A stretch of DNA of 64,000 bases from Lytechinus variegatus (GCF_018143015.1 NC_054740.1:70147356-70211355); one strand, 5' to 3'; counted from the stretch's first letter, positions 25,701-37,795 are shown. Numbers and translations are program-made. Notes: generated from the sequence alone by a model not told the origin.

Positions 25701-28700
25701 GACATGCCTTGCATGACCACAGGTATTCTTTGATCAAAGATTGAATCCAGTTTCATTAATGTGTATGAGCTCTAAGTTGATCCGGGTGTTCATCATCCAA
25801 ACTGAGAACTCCTTCCTGATGATTTGTCGCTTTTCAAATTCAAATTTGCTTTATTTCATCTTCAACAGAAAAAATAAAAAGGTTGTAAATAATTACAATG
25901 ACATTTACAAGTGAAATTTAGACAAATGATATGAATTGAGGTAGGTACAATGTATGATATTTTTCCATAAGTAAAACAAATTATTATATAAAAGCAAATA
26001 ATCATTCACATTATAAAGATTTGAGTAAATGGAGGGATCCACTAAAAAGCAATTGCTTGTAGTGTGTGGACCCCCCCTCAAAAAAAAAAAATGCCTAAAA
26101 AAACGGACACTTGGTCATGTCTTGCACGACCTCAGGTTCTCTTTGTCTAAAAACTGAATCCAGCTTCATCGATGTATATGAGCTCCATGTTGACTCCAAT
26201 GTTCATCGTCCACACTGAAAACTCCATCCTGATTCTAGTGATCCTGTCGCTTTATCGCTTGGCCTATGAGTCCTCCAGTTTCGTCGTTGAGACGAAATTT
26301 GCAGTCAGGATGTTTGATCGTGTCGAATTTGAAAAGTAAATGTCTGAGCTCTACGTTGATCTGTTCCAGTGTGAATTCTGTATGTTCCCAACCAATAGGC
26401 CTATCTTTAGCTCTATCCCTTGTTTCATTAGTCACAAGTCTGTAATGACGACCATCGCATGCCACCGAAATGACATTGTTCCTTGCCTCTTCTCGGTCGG
26501 TGGATGATATGGTAGTCTATTATTTTTCTGAAAAACATGTGACTTCCACAGTCTTCCCCCTGCCTAATTAAAGGCATCAAATAAGTGCTCGTTATCTTCA
26601 TCTGATATCTTAGTGTAAGGCATCTTTTCCATTTGCTTTCAACTGGTGAGTCTAATCTGAATTACCTAAATGACAATTGATTTACTTATTGAAGACTTTA
26701 TGCTCTAAATGCAGGATTACATGTATATAACAATTCTATTGTGCGGACAATTAAGTTCTTTAAGGGGGGAGAATTTCTCTATTTATTAGGACATTTGTTT
26801 TGCAAAATTAACATTTCGTTTCTATTTTGAAAAAATTCTAATGTGTGGATATTTGAATTTTCTGTGTACATTTTATTCACATATTGGGATATATTACTGG
26901 ATGAAAGAACATTTGATGTCCGTTTGATATTTGAATTACCATACCTAATAGGACACTTGCACTGACATAAACAGATATTTAACCTGGTTATGATTGAAAT
27001 TGTAAATGTTTTTCTTGTTAGGTGGTCTGTCTATGACAGATCACCTCTTAATTTCGTCAGAATTTTCTTATTATTTATTTATTTATTTATTTATTTTTAC
27101 GGATTTTCTTGTCGCCAAGTTATCTCAAAATGGACTTGGTCAATTTCATTGAATTTCATGTCATCTATAGGATCTGTCATGGACACGTGCAGAAAAGTTT
27201 TTCAAGGTCATCAGGTCATGATGACGTCATCTAGGCGCCATTTTGTAAAATAACATTATCAATCATATCTCCATTATCAATTATCAAAAATCAATCAAAT
27301 TATTTTCACATCAACTTCAGGTCAAGTGTCTTTAGGTCATGTCATCAAAGGTCATCTGGAGGTCAAGAAGCGCGCGTACGCGCGCGTCAAAATTTCAAAA
27401 TGCTCAAAATCACTTTTTGACCAAACGAGAGTACGTTTCAGGTCATTTTAAGCATTTCAAAATTTTGCGCGCGCGCGCATTGCGCTTCCGCGCGTAACGC
27501 CTTAACGCACTCCAGAAACACCGTTTTTTTTAACATCTTTGCATTGATAATAAAATTTTGAACAATTTGATACCTTGATCAACCTTCTACGACCATTAAT
27601 GACGAAATTAACACCCCTTGAAGTTTGCAGCACGTGTGCGCGCGAGCTCTCACTATAGGCCATATATGGGCAAAAACATGCCTCTTGAAAATTCACTGTA
27701 GCTCTTTAAATAGTCCATTGACCCCCCATTTTTTTTTCATATATCAATAGAGTATGAGTTGTAGATTCGATTTCATGTCATCAATGTCCCTAAATTATAT
27801 CATGACGTCATCAAAATAGCGCCTAAACTAAAAATTTCATTTAAAAAAAAATGACGTCATCAAATTTATGCAAATTCGGTTGTAACTTCTCGAATATAGA
27901 TTGTTTTTCGCCCAGATTTCGATATGTTGTAGTTTAGAATGTACTCTTTCTCTTCAGTCATCATGAATTTTCGTTTTGAGAAACGCATCATTGCGTAAAA
28001 CAGCGATGAAAAGAGGCATGTCATTTTTCCTCATTTTGCGTGTAATCTCTATGGGACATGACTTTTTCTCAAAACTAGATTCGACATTCCGCTATTTCGT
28101 GAGACATATCTCCATTGTTTCTTGTCAGTTTTCCCTGAGCTTTAAGTATGTTGTAGCTGAGATTCTTAGCTTTCGGAAATGTGCCCTCCATTTTTTGATC
28201 AGATGCCGGGATCATGCCCGTATTTCGCTTGCAAAATTTGAATTGTAATTCTCAAAATTGCTTACGTGTAATCTCTATGGGGAATATCGTGGCTCAATGG
28301 ATAACGCATTTGACGTGTTGGTCCGTGTTGCTGACGTGTTGGTCCGTGTTGCTGACGTGTTGGTCCGTGTAGCTGACGTGTAGGTCCGTGTTGCTGACGT
28401 GTTGGTCCGTGTTGCTGACGTGTTGGTCCGTGTAGCTGACGTGTAGGTCCGTGTTGCTGACGTGTTGGTCCGTGTTGACTACGTGCTCTGCCGGCATGAT
28501 CCGTGTAGATCCGTGTGAAGCTGCCGTGTTGATGCCGTGTTCAGTCATCTGGGGCAAAACTATCCCGGACCTCCCCGGATCATGCCGGCATTGCCGTGTT
28601 GATCCGTGAAGATCTGTGTCTATAAATCATGATGGCGAGAATAAAGACAGACCACCTAATTCGTCCACATGACGAATTAAATTCTAGTTTGATTTTGTTT

Positions 28701-31700
28701 TGCATATTTAAGTCCTGAAGTATCCATATACATGTAAATACATTTTTGCTTATGTTCGTTTGTGAGACAGTAGGAGTGATAATACTTCGATTAGAAATAA
28801 ATTTGCTGGAGTATTAAATGGGAATTCTTAGTAATTTGTTCCTGTTTCTTTCCTGTCGGTGTTGGCAAAAATTGTAGCTAGAGGTCATGACATTCACACA
28901 ATAAGTTCTTCTCACAATAGGTGATGAATTATCTTACTGTTACTGATAAAAATGAAACAAAGCTCATGTTTTTATATGAGAATGATAATGACTTGAATGG
29001 ATTTGGGGATAACTTAAAGGTCAAATGTTATATAGGCCACATTTTTTGGACTGACTATACTATTCATGAAACACATAAAAGCAAATGTCCGTTTCTTTGT
29101 TTTTTTTCAGACTTCCTGTAAGAGAGGAAAATGTCATCTTGAGTAAGCAAGGCAGAGGAACAAACTGGGCCATGGGTAAGTGTCTTAAAGCTACTGTATA
29201 CCATATGATTGGCATAGGATGTAAGCTTACAAGAAGGGGCTTTTTCATATTTTTGTATGATATTGTAAACAAATGGAATGATCATAATTCTGAATGAGAG
29301 TGATTATTAGAATAAAAATATTCAGATGTCAAATTATTGAAAGCATTTATTCCTCAGTCATGTTCTAATTTCTAAAACTCAACATACATCATGTAATTAA
29401 GGGCTCCGTCAAAAGCGCATTTAAGCCTTGTTCAAATGACTGTTAAAAAGCATAAACGTTTACCTATTTGTATATTAAACCGTTTAACCTTATATTTATA
29501 GACACTAGATCTAGGGAAAAAGAAAACCTTCCCCAAAAGTTACTGGAATTTAACATTTGCATCTTTCTGTCCATGAAATAGTCATCTATTTTCCATATTT
29601 CTTTGAAATTATTTTTATTTAGTTGGAAACTATCTAGCAATGTATAAAGAATATTATTCACCTCTTTCTTGACTCTGAAAGATCGTTGTTTGATGTTACA
29701 CTCTGCCAACACCTTGAAAGTCTACTTATGGCCTGGGGCCCGTTGCAGAAAGAGTTGCAATCAATCGCAACTCTAAAAATCATGCGCAACTTGATTTACA
29801 ACCAATCAACAGCGCGCATTTTGGACTTGCGATTGTTTTTTTGACTTGCGTTTAAACGCAACTCTTTCTGCAACAGACCCCAGGTCTACGATATGTAGCG
29901 GTTTCGCTGTAATATTAATAGTGCACCTCGGAATAGAATATTTCTAGATAGATGGTGCTTTACAATGCCAATTATTATTATTTCTATGATTATGAAGTTA
30001 TTCTGATGTGGTTCTAGGTTACCATGGGACATCTACCAATCCTAGCGAGAGCATGATTGAAGTGACCCTTGAAGTGTTGAGGAAAGAGGTGGAACGATGT
30101 GATTCATTCTGTGGAACAGTTATGATGCACAGTCTCAGTGGAGGAACAGGATCAGGTTTGTATATTGATTTAGCTATAGCTATGGGACATAACGCTGTTT
30201 AGTTTAATATCATATTTAGATTTTGAGAGGATTTACAGATAAGCTTTACAGATAAGAGTGAAAATGGCAATCCTTTCTTGTGGTAAATGGTATTCACCAT
30301 TAAATGTTCATTGATTATTAGCACGTAAGAAAGGTTTACTAGACATTCTTAAAGTCGCTTCTTAACTTTACGAACAGCTCTTTGAAACGCCCAATCGGTC
30401 GCAATAAATTTGACTTTGGCAGAGCTACTTGTATTAAATTTTCATACTTGGCTATATTACATTTTAGTTTAAAGTTATAGCAAAACAACAGGTAGTCTCC
30501 TATTGTAATGTCCATGGGAAATATTTCAGAATAGTCCAAATCTTTACAGCGAAATATTAGGTGTGCATGTATTATGAAATGCATGAATTGTCTGTATTCT
30601 TTATTTGATTGCAGGCCTTGGTTCTCATCTGTGTGAGGCTGTGCGAGACACCTACCCTATGGCATACATCCTAGACGTAGCTGTAGCACCCCATACCCAA
30701 GGGGAGAGCCCTCTTCAACATTATAATAATCTGTTCTGTCTTGCATGGCTTCAAAAGTAAGTTCAGAGCATACCTTGGATAATATAGGAGGCTAATAAAA
30801 TCAACTATAGATGGTTAACTTGATCTTCAAAAAGTGTCTCCGGCTACCTTTAAAACATATCTCTTCTTATCTTATCAGGGAATATTCTATTTGAATGCTT
30901 AATAATTTTCTTTTATTTTTTATAAATGCAGATAAAATTTTGATATCATGTTGTTTAAAAGTCTAGTGTACCTGTTATTGAATAAATATAAGATCTTTAA
31001 AATTGTAGATGAAAGTGCTTTCATATTGTTATTTAGGAACTCTTAGACTACATTATTTAATGTGAATTAAGCTATGAACTGCTTTATCTTCGCTGTATAT
31101 CATCATCAGCATCATCATTGTCATTACTCTCATTTATAATCATTACTCATCTTATTTTCTACTAAGAAATACAGACGTATATGTATGTGTTTCTTTTTAC
31201 AATATGAGATAAATGATGTTGATGATTTCATTCTCATTACCAACTTTGATATTTATCCTTTAAATCCAGATTTGCAGATTGTGTTATCCTTTATCATAAT
31301 GATGAAGTCTTGCATCATCTCCAAGGCTTGAATATCACCAAGGGCAACCGAGATGCTGCAAACGTCGATATCAAGATGATGAATAAGTACATCACAGACT
31401 CCCTGGCAGGTTTGCTCTGCCCCATTTCAAGCAATACAACAAGGAGGTACAGTATTTTATGCATTTCATATAAAATGTGCGCTAGTAGCGGCTGTATTGT
31501 GACATCAGTTGTATGTGTTAATCCTGAGAGAGTTATTGACCATAGTGTACACAACATCATGTATTAATTAATAAGTTTTTTGCTTTCAAAGTGATTAAAA
31601 ACTTTATTTAAACATCGCAGTTCTCTAGGAACTTAATTGTAGTTTTACTGACTTTCTTTTGCTTTTGAAAACAGAAAAATAGTTGACATGCGAGCCTCTC

Positions 31701-34700
31701 ATGATAAAGAACGTTTTGGGGCTTATATACTCTGGAGTGAATGGATTGTGAATAATGATGATGATGATGATACAGATAATGACAATGATGATAATGATAA
31801 TAGGCATTTTCATAACACCAACTATCAAGAAATGATTCTGAAGTGAAAAGCTATTTTAACCCTGGCTAGATAAATGCATAATTAAAGATTTTTTTTTTGT
31901 CTCTGAAGAAATAAAGATGAATGTAGTCCTTTTTGGCATTTTGGTCTTCATATTCATATTCCTTCACATTCTGATGCAGTTGTCTTTTAATTCCCTGCAG
32001 TGGTATATCTAGTGGCAATGAACCATGGGAGTTGCTGAGGTCTGTGGCTCCGATGCCTGCACATAAGTTTCTTCATGTCTCCCATGTCATGAAAAGGTGA
32101 ATAAATCTTATGTGAAGTTTTGATGTAGTTCAGAATGTGATGAATACAGATTCACCTTGAAAGATGACTTTGCAATGTGCTTGCTGTTATTTTGTGTATT
32201 GTATTACTTCTGTTTAATGCTATTACACTCTGGGAGTGATGATTATATAATTGCCTATATCATATGTGGCATGACAGGTGTTTGTGGGATGGGGGAGGGG
32301 GAGGGGGGTTGAAGCCTGTTTTGCTGTACATCCACATTTTCCATGGGAACAATTGTCTTTAGAGCAAATGTCATGGATCCTACGAGAGCAGATTATGTCA
32401 GATTTCAAAAATATTTCATAAATATGTAAAAGGTATATGTTAAATTGCTGATCTCCCCTGCATTGTCTTCTTCCAGAATGGTCTCGTACTACATAGTGTA
32501 ATCCTCGTTTGTATACAACCAGTTTGTCTACTTCGGTCGAATAATTGTAATTTAGCCCATTTACCATTTTGTGATTGTCCAATTGCCAATTCTGTTTTAT
32601 CAATTTCGCCTGATATTCTAACACCACTTACGATGTGTTACAAGAAACTTACAACTGATTGCATGCCAATTTTAGGTCCAAAAATCAATTCATGCATTTC
32701 ATTGCAACTTTGCAATCGATTGCTGGTCTCCTTGCATCGAACTAGTATGAATTGATTTGCATTAGTTAAAATTGATCCATCGCTTGTAAGTTGCATCTGA
32801 AATTTGCAATTGATTGCAAATATTTTCTTGCAACAACCCCTTAGTCTATATTGTTAGATGAACTAAATTTTTTACAAGGTGGAACAATGATAAATAGACC
32901 AAGTTAAATTAGACCAAGCATGGAGTTAGACTTTATTTTAGAATAAGTTTAGTTCAAACCAAATTGAAAGTAAACCGAATTCTTTTTGCTTCTGTGTTAG
33001 TCTATATCAGAAGTGGACCAACTGCTTGTAAACCAATGGTTATCAACCATAATCGTTAATATCACTGATGAGTTATTCAACTATTTTTGAGCGATGATTT
33101 TGTCCTATTTTATATTTTTAAATAGTAAATCCACGTGGGAAGCGATGACTACTAATCTTATCCAGAGTGCTGTCAGATACGACACAGATGGACAACATGT
33201 ATCCTTTTATCTAGTACCTAACTGACAGTCAGAGCCCCTCATGGCATGTTACTACAGCAGGAATTGCTTCCTCCTTTTGATCCAGCCATGGGGCTCTTTT
33301 GTAAAGCTGCTTGTAAATAAATAACATAACTTCATGCATGACATTTGAAGCTTTCTTGTGTTCAACAAGATATCTTTGAGTTTTCCGTTTCTTAATACAA
33401 TAGGAGTGCTAGTCAAATAATAATGATCAAGCATCTACACAGATGCTTGGAATCAGGATTTTAGTCTACAAAAATCAGATATCAACATCAGCTGATGGGA
33501 ATAAAAATGATTGAGAATCTGACTTAAGCACCCTAGAAAGGGTCACAAGTTGTGCCCGTCCTTCACGTTTATAATTTCGTGGAGCTCAATAAATCGCTCT
33601 CCTTATTTTTTTGAGGAGCTCAATTGAGCTCCTCAGAATCGCTCTCCGTGAGGAGCTCAAATCAATTCATTACAATACATGTATGATAAATTGTAGTTTT
33701 TTCGTAACATTGTATATATGCAATAGCTGTGTAAGCTATTAATTAATCTGTGGTGAAACTAGGCATGGGTCACGTACGTTTACAAGATGTCGTACGCGCT
33801 CCTGCTAAAAAAAAAAAAAAAATTGAAAAAAAAAATGGCTAAAATTTCACATTTTACATCTTTAAATCCATGAAATGGCCTTCTTTTTTCCATAATACCT
33901 TGAAATTACTTTGAATTACTTTGATTTAGTTAAAAACTATCAGAAAAATGAAGAATATTCACCTCTTCCTCGACTCTGATTTGAAGTTACCTTGGTAAAT
34001 ATTGTAGTCCCACATGTAGACTTCCATGGTGTTGCCATGAAAATCTACATATGGGACTGCAATATTGAAACCTAGAGCCGGGAAAGAGATGAATATTCTT
34101 CATTTTTCCGATAGTTTTCAACTAAATCAAAGTAATTTCAAGGAATTATGGAAAAAAGAAGGCCATTTCATGTTTTCACTTTTTTTCTATAAGGAGCACG
34201 ATTTTTTGCTCTCCTTATTTTTTTTTAGGAGCGCCGGCGCGATCGCGCTCCTAAAAAATGAAGGTCTGTTGTGTGAAAAATTTTAAGTTATGCATTTAGT
34301 TGTGTGTAACTTACAAATAGCTTTGTGAAACGTCCCCGTTTAGTTCTAATGTCTTGAATTCTATGATGATTATTTTTCTCAGTGAAACATATGGCCCATG
34401 TTCAGAGGCTTGTAACAGAACTAAACTGACATTCAAAACCCAAATTTGTGTTTCACTGCTATGAGTATACAGTATTCGAGTGGCAATGTTATTCTGTATC
34501 AATGCCTGATTCCCTCCAATATCCAAACGCTCCAATATTACTATCCTTGACTGCAAGGCTGTGTTTGATTCAGTATTCTTCGCTTGCTTCACTGGTAGCG
34601 GTAAGAGGAGACCCAACATCTACCTTTATGACCAGTCTTCCAGTCATTGAGAGAAAACTCAAAGCAGCTCTTGGCTTCGTGGAGTGGAATCCCTTCCCCA

Positions 34701-37700
34701 TTGACTTCTGGATTGGTAATGTGTGCATGTGGAATCTATGGCTTTGTGTTTTATATTGACAAGAGGTGATCATGAGGGACACCTTTTTTAATGCTGCATG
34801 TTGGTGGAAAAGATGGGCTCTGAGTTCAGATTTAAAGGTGTCAGGGCTGTTACAATTAAAAAGTTTGGTCATTTTAGGGATTCAAAGACATACAGTATCT
34901 GGTATAATTCTGTTACAATTTTATCATAAATGCTTGCTTAATTTTTGTCTCACCTGCGAAGCAAAGTGAGACTATAGGCGCCGCTTTTCCGACGGCGACG
35001 GCGTCAACATCAAATCTTAACCTGAGGTTAAGTTTTTGAAATGACATCATAACTTAGAAAGTATATGGACCTAGTTAATAAAACTTGGCCATAAGGTAAA
35101 TCAAGTATTACTGAACATCCTATTAGAGTTTCATGTCACATGACCAAGGTCAAAGGTCATTTAGGGTCAATGAACTTAGACCATGTTGGAGTAATCAACA
35201 TCGAAATCTTAACCTGAGGTTAAGTTTTTGAAATGTCATCATAACTTAGAAAATATATGGACCTAGTTCATGAAACTTGGACATAAGGTTAATCAAGTAT
35301 CACTGAACATCCTGCATGAGTTTCACGTCACATGACCAAGGTCAAAGGTCATTTAGGGTCAATGAACTTTGGCCGAATTGGGGATATCTGTTGAATTCCC
35401 ATCATAACTTTGAAAGTTTATGGATCTGATTCATGAAACTTGGACATAATAGTAATCAAGCATCACTGAACATTTTGTGCAGGTTTCAGGTCACATGATC
35501 AAGGTCAAAGGTCATTTAGGGTCAATGAACTTTGGCCGAATTGGGGATATCTGTTGAATTCCCATCATAACTTTGAAAGTTTATGGATCTGATTCATGAA
35601 ACTTGGACACAATAGTAATCAAGCATGGCTGAACATTTTGTGCAAGTTTCAGGTCTCATGATTAAGGTCAAAGGTCATTTAGGGTCAATGAACTTTGGCC
35701 GAATCGGGGGTATCTGTTGAATTACCATCATAACTTTGAAAGTTTATTGGTCTAGTTCATTAACTCATTGAGTGCTTCGTGCACGCTACGTATCCTACTA
35801 TAACATGCCACACTCGTGCTCGCACGCCTACTATTGACTGCTTTGTGCTTGCATTGTTTCCTACCCTCGCCTGCTTCGTGCATGACTGCGCACATTCGGA
35901 ATTACAATCATTGTTACGCCGTTTTGCATTGTATTGCGCATCGCATGCACGCCGTAATTAGCACTATTGTGTGCCGTGCGAACTCTGCTTTCTGACAGAT
36001 CAACTTACTCACGCGGTTTACATTCGACTTTTTCGAGTATTTCTACATTTTTTACAAGATATGGCTCCGCCTCTGAGAGGGAAGAGACCTAGGTTTTTTG
36101 ATCCATACAAAATACTCTACAAAATGGAACTACTTGATACAACTCATATTTTAGCGGTAAAGATAATAACCAATCCATATAATGAGGACACCATTATAAG
36201 GGGTATGAAATTTTCTACAACTTTACTACACAATATTTTGTGGATAAACTAATCGTTAGAGAGTTACAAGCAATTGTAATCATGACTATTGAAAGGAGTG
36301 AATACGACTCGCTATCCCAAAATCAATGTGGCACAGGGGGTTTTGTGGCTGGCACAGGGGATTAGCATCGGATTAGCACTGTGGCGTTGGGTTATTAGTG
36401 TGTGTGGCATGTTAAGAGTTAAACTTGGACATTAGAGTAATTAAGTATCACTGAACATCCTGTGCGTGTTTCAGGTCACATGTCCAAGGTCAAAGGTCAA
36501 TGAACTTTAGCCGAATTGGGTGTATCTGTTGAATTACCATCATAACTTTGAAAGTTTATGGATCTGATTCATTAAACTTGGACATAAGAGTAATCAAGTA
36601 TCACTGAACATCCTGTTCCAGTTTCAGGTCACATGATCAAGGTCAAAGGTCATGTAAGGTCAATGAACTTTGGCCATGTTGGGGTTTTTTGTTGAATAAC
36701 CATCATATCTCTGTAAGTTTATTGGTCTAGTTCATAAAAAGAGGACATAAGAGTAACCATGTATCACTGAACATCTTGTGCGAGTTAGAGTAGTATGCAA
36801 AGTCAGCACTGCTGCTATATTGAACCGCGTGATGCAGGTGAGACGGCCAGAGGCATTCCACTTGTTATTTTTTGGTATCCTAACTATTCGCAATCATTAT
36901 ATATTTAATTACCTGTAACATGTTTTATCTTGCATCACTAAAAATAAGTTAGAGTTTATCATCAACAAATGCCTTTGCACATCTTTTGTTGTAATTCTTA
37001 TTCAGCTTCTGATTTTTTCCCAAACAGCAAGAATATACTTAAAACAGTCTTTGTAGAATCATTAGTTTTATCAGTTGATTATCCAAATCCTTACACTAAT
37101 TAAGATGTATTCTTGTTATCATTTGTAGTATTTTCTGTCTCATTCCATCTCAGAAGATTAATTTTGAATGTCTTGATTTGTTTCCTGCATGTTGTAGGAA
37201 AGCAGCAAGGAGTTTTATTAAAGGACACGTCTTCCATGACGATGTGTGTGAATACTAGTAGGATCGTGAGCATGATGCAGAGGGTACAGTCCAGAGCACG
37301 TTCCATGTACGATGCCAAAGCTTTTCTACACTGGTACCAAAGATACAGCTGTGATGAGGCAAGTACACAAGGCTCTTGGATTTAAAGAAAAAAGTCTTCA
37401 TCTTTAATCGAGTACACCTATATCAATCTATGATAATGCATTACGATAACATGGTAGGGGTGGACTGTACCAGAATGGAGGAAGAATCAAGCGAATAGAT
37501 TGTATACATCATTTCTGAAAGTTTTTTAGACATCATGTACTGTATACTTCTGTATGCATCATTGTTTTGACCAAGTAAGTTGCTCCTCTCTAAGTTAATG
37601 AAAAGAGATATTCTCTATATCAAGATTCATGACATTGATAGATTTTCATAGATGAGATTGATAGTATCTTTGAATACCTGTAATATTTGTATCAAACAAT

Positions 37701-37795
37701 CTCTTCCTTGAAAAATCTTTTAGACGGAATTTGAAGAGGCATTTGCAACAGTGAATCAAGTCATCAGGGACTATGAGAGTGCTGCTGAAGGTTGA
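22723..37795 (+). CDS. divergent tubulin, probably zeta (delta alternative)
   Basis: Eleven exons: 22723-22811, 24293-24385, 29111-29175, 30018-30155, 30615-30756, 31270-31446, 32001-32096, 33126-33198, 34574-34715, 37198-37358 and 37724-37795. Phases chain to 1248 nt, 415 aa. Tubulin landmarks: GQCGNQLGQQFW near the N-terminus, VDTEKKVI, GRGTNWAMGY, the GTP-binding SLSGGTGSGLG, the PLQHYNNLF helix, VRGD, FVEWNP, and KAFLHWYQ near the C-terminus. It is neither alpha, beta, gamma nor epsilon. It matches delta no better than expected for a sister class, so zeta is my best call by exclusion. Zeta and delta tubulins act at centrioles and basal bodies. It is about 35 residues shorter than usual, mostly in the N-terminal loop. 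Intron 10 starts GAG|gcaagt, a GC-AG intron. For exon 9 the acceptor at 34573 aligns best; an acceptor 108 bases earlier is also in frame. No stop or frameshift is seen. Confidence 0.85.
22926..23367. mobile_element. foldback MITE in tubulin intron 1
   Basis: CCGGGGACCAGTGG followed by ATTGCTGTACACACGCATG on the left is matched, inverted, by CATGCATACGTGTACAGCAAT and CCCCTGGGG on the right. Between them ACTTGTTTAGGG occurs three times (near 23211, 23251 and 23289). It is non-coding and non-autonomous. Confidence 0.65.
25216..26640 (-). mobile_element. relic IS630/Tc1-like transposase
   Basis: Minus-strand fragments resemble an IS630/Tc1/mariner-type transposase. In order they are a stretch with TLEQINVELR (26.24-26.47 kb), a catalytic-type segment ELIHINETGFNL (about 25.75-25.80 kb), and a C-terminal segment reading FLNILEKCF and FSTWKAVVKR (about 25.40-25.45 kb). 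The segment with the 'DE.GFN' motif occurs twice (about 25740-25835 and 26120-26240), so part was duplicated or two copies were joined. Many stops interrupt it and it cannot be active. It lies in tubulin intron 2 on the opposite strand. Confidence 0.6.
28285..28311 (+). repeat. tRNA A-box-like fragment beside minisatellite
   Basis: The sequence reads ATCGTGGCTCAATGGATAA then CGCATTT, like the D-arm of a tRNA (A box). It is cut off by the 21-bp minisatellite. No anticodon arm or B box follows, so it is at most a SINE or tRNA remnant. Confidence 0.35.
28312..28479. repeat. 21-bp minisatellite, 8 copies
   Basis: Eight tandem units close to GACGTGTTGGTCCGTGTTGCT. Single-base variants (TTG or TAG at two places) recur every three units, so units 3-5 and 6-8 form a 63-bp higher-order repeat. 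Degenerate partial units continue to about 28620. The peptide repeat it makes on the minus strand is an artefact. Confidence 0.9.
29560..29705. repeat. single arm related to the 33.9-kb foldback
   Basis: The segment GAAATTATTTTTATTTAG, AAACTATC, AAGAATATTATTCACCTCTT and TTGACTCTGA matches the arms of the foldback at 33869-34172, but only one arm is present. Confidence 0.5.
29735..29881. mobile_element. 147-bp hairpin MITE
   Basis: GGGGCCCGTTGCAGAAAGAG at the left and CTCTTTCTGCAACAGACCCC at the right are nearly perfect inverted repeats around a 100-bp centre that is also partly self-complementary. It lies in tubulin intron 3. A similar GGGGCCCATTTCATAAAG end without a partner occurs near 23627. 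Confidence 0.8.
33613..33634. repeat. perfect 22-bp palindrome
   Basis: GAGGAGCTCAA followed directly by its inverse TTGAGCTCCTC. It lies in a cluster of GAGCTC words around 33580-33660 in tubulin intron 8. Confidence 0.8.
33869..34172. mobile_element. foldback element, ~150-bp arms
   Basis: CATGAAATGGCCTTCTTTTT on the left and AAAAAGAAGGCCATTTCATG on the right pair over about 150 bp with few differences, including AATGAAGAATATTC and GAATATTCTTCATT. A GC-rich hairpin (GGAGCG with CGCTCC) lies just outside at about 34230. Tubulin intron 8. Confidence 0.8.
34947..36844. mobile_element. element of ~163-bp tandem units with DR1 sites
   Basis: Ends GTCTCACCTGC and GCAGGTGAGAC are inverted repeats. 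After a GC-rich left part the body is a degenerate tandem array whose units include CATCATAACTT, AACTTGGACATAA and AGGTCAAAGGTCA. Perfect AGGTCAAAGGTCA occurs at 35147, 35339, 35502, 35665, 36487 and 36640; spacing is 163 bp in the regular part. The array is interrupted at 35764-36418 by a smaller element. It sits in tubulin intron 9 and has no coding capacity. Confidence 0.75.
35764..36418. mobile_element. 655-bp insertion with TTAA target duplication
   Basis: Flanked by TTAA at 35760-35763 and 36419-36422. Removing it restores the repeat unit (TTCATTAAACTTGGACAT), as seen in an intact unit near 36568. The ends are CTCATTGAGTGC and GCATGTTAAGAG, only weakly inverted. TTAA targets are typical of piggyBac and Kolobok elements; no transposase is recognised. 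A short open frame starting MAPPLRGKRPRFF (36061-36252) could be a transposase remnant, unproven. Confidence 0.7.

Larger units (their letters stand above)
27018..28659. mobile_element. non-autonomous DNA element with TTAGGTGGTCTGTC ends
   Basis: TTAGGTGGTCTGTC at 27018-27031 and GACAGACCACCTAA at 28646-28659 are perfect 14-bp inverted repeats. The left end is itself a hairpin (AGGTGGTCTGTC, TATGACAGATCACCT). The interior has repeated AGGTCA-type words, alternating CG-rich stretches, and a minisatellite. No transposase is visible. It lies in tubulin intron 2. Confidence 0.65.

Noticed and set aside
28294-28557. Repetitive protein with TDQHVSN units (minus)
   Set aside because: It is a translation of the 21-bp minisatellite; unit length divisible by three keeps it open.
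34466-34573. Longer version of tubulin exon 9
   Set aside because: The earlier acceptor is in frame, but the added 36 residues do not align with tubulins and the acceptor is poorer than the one at 34573.
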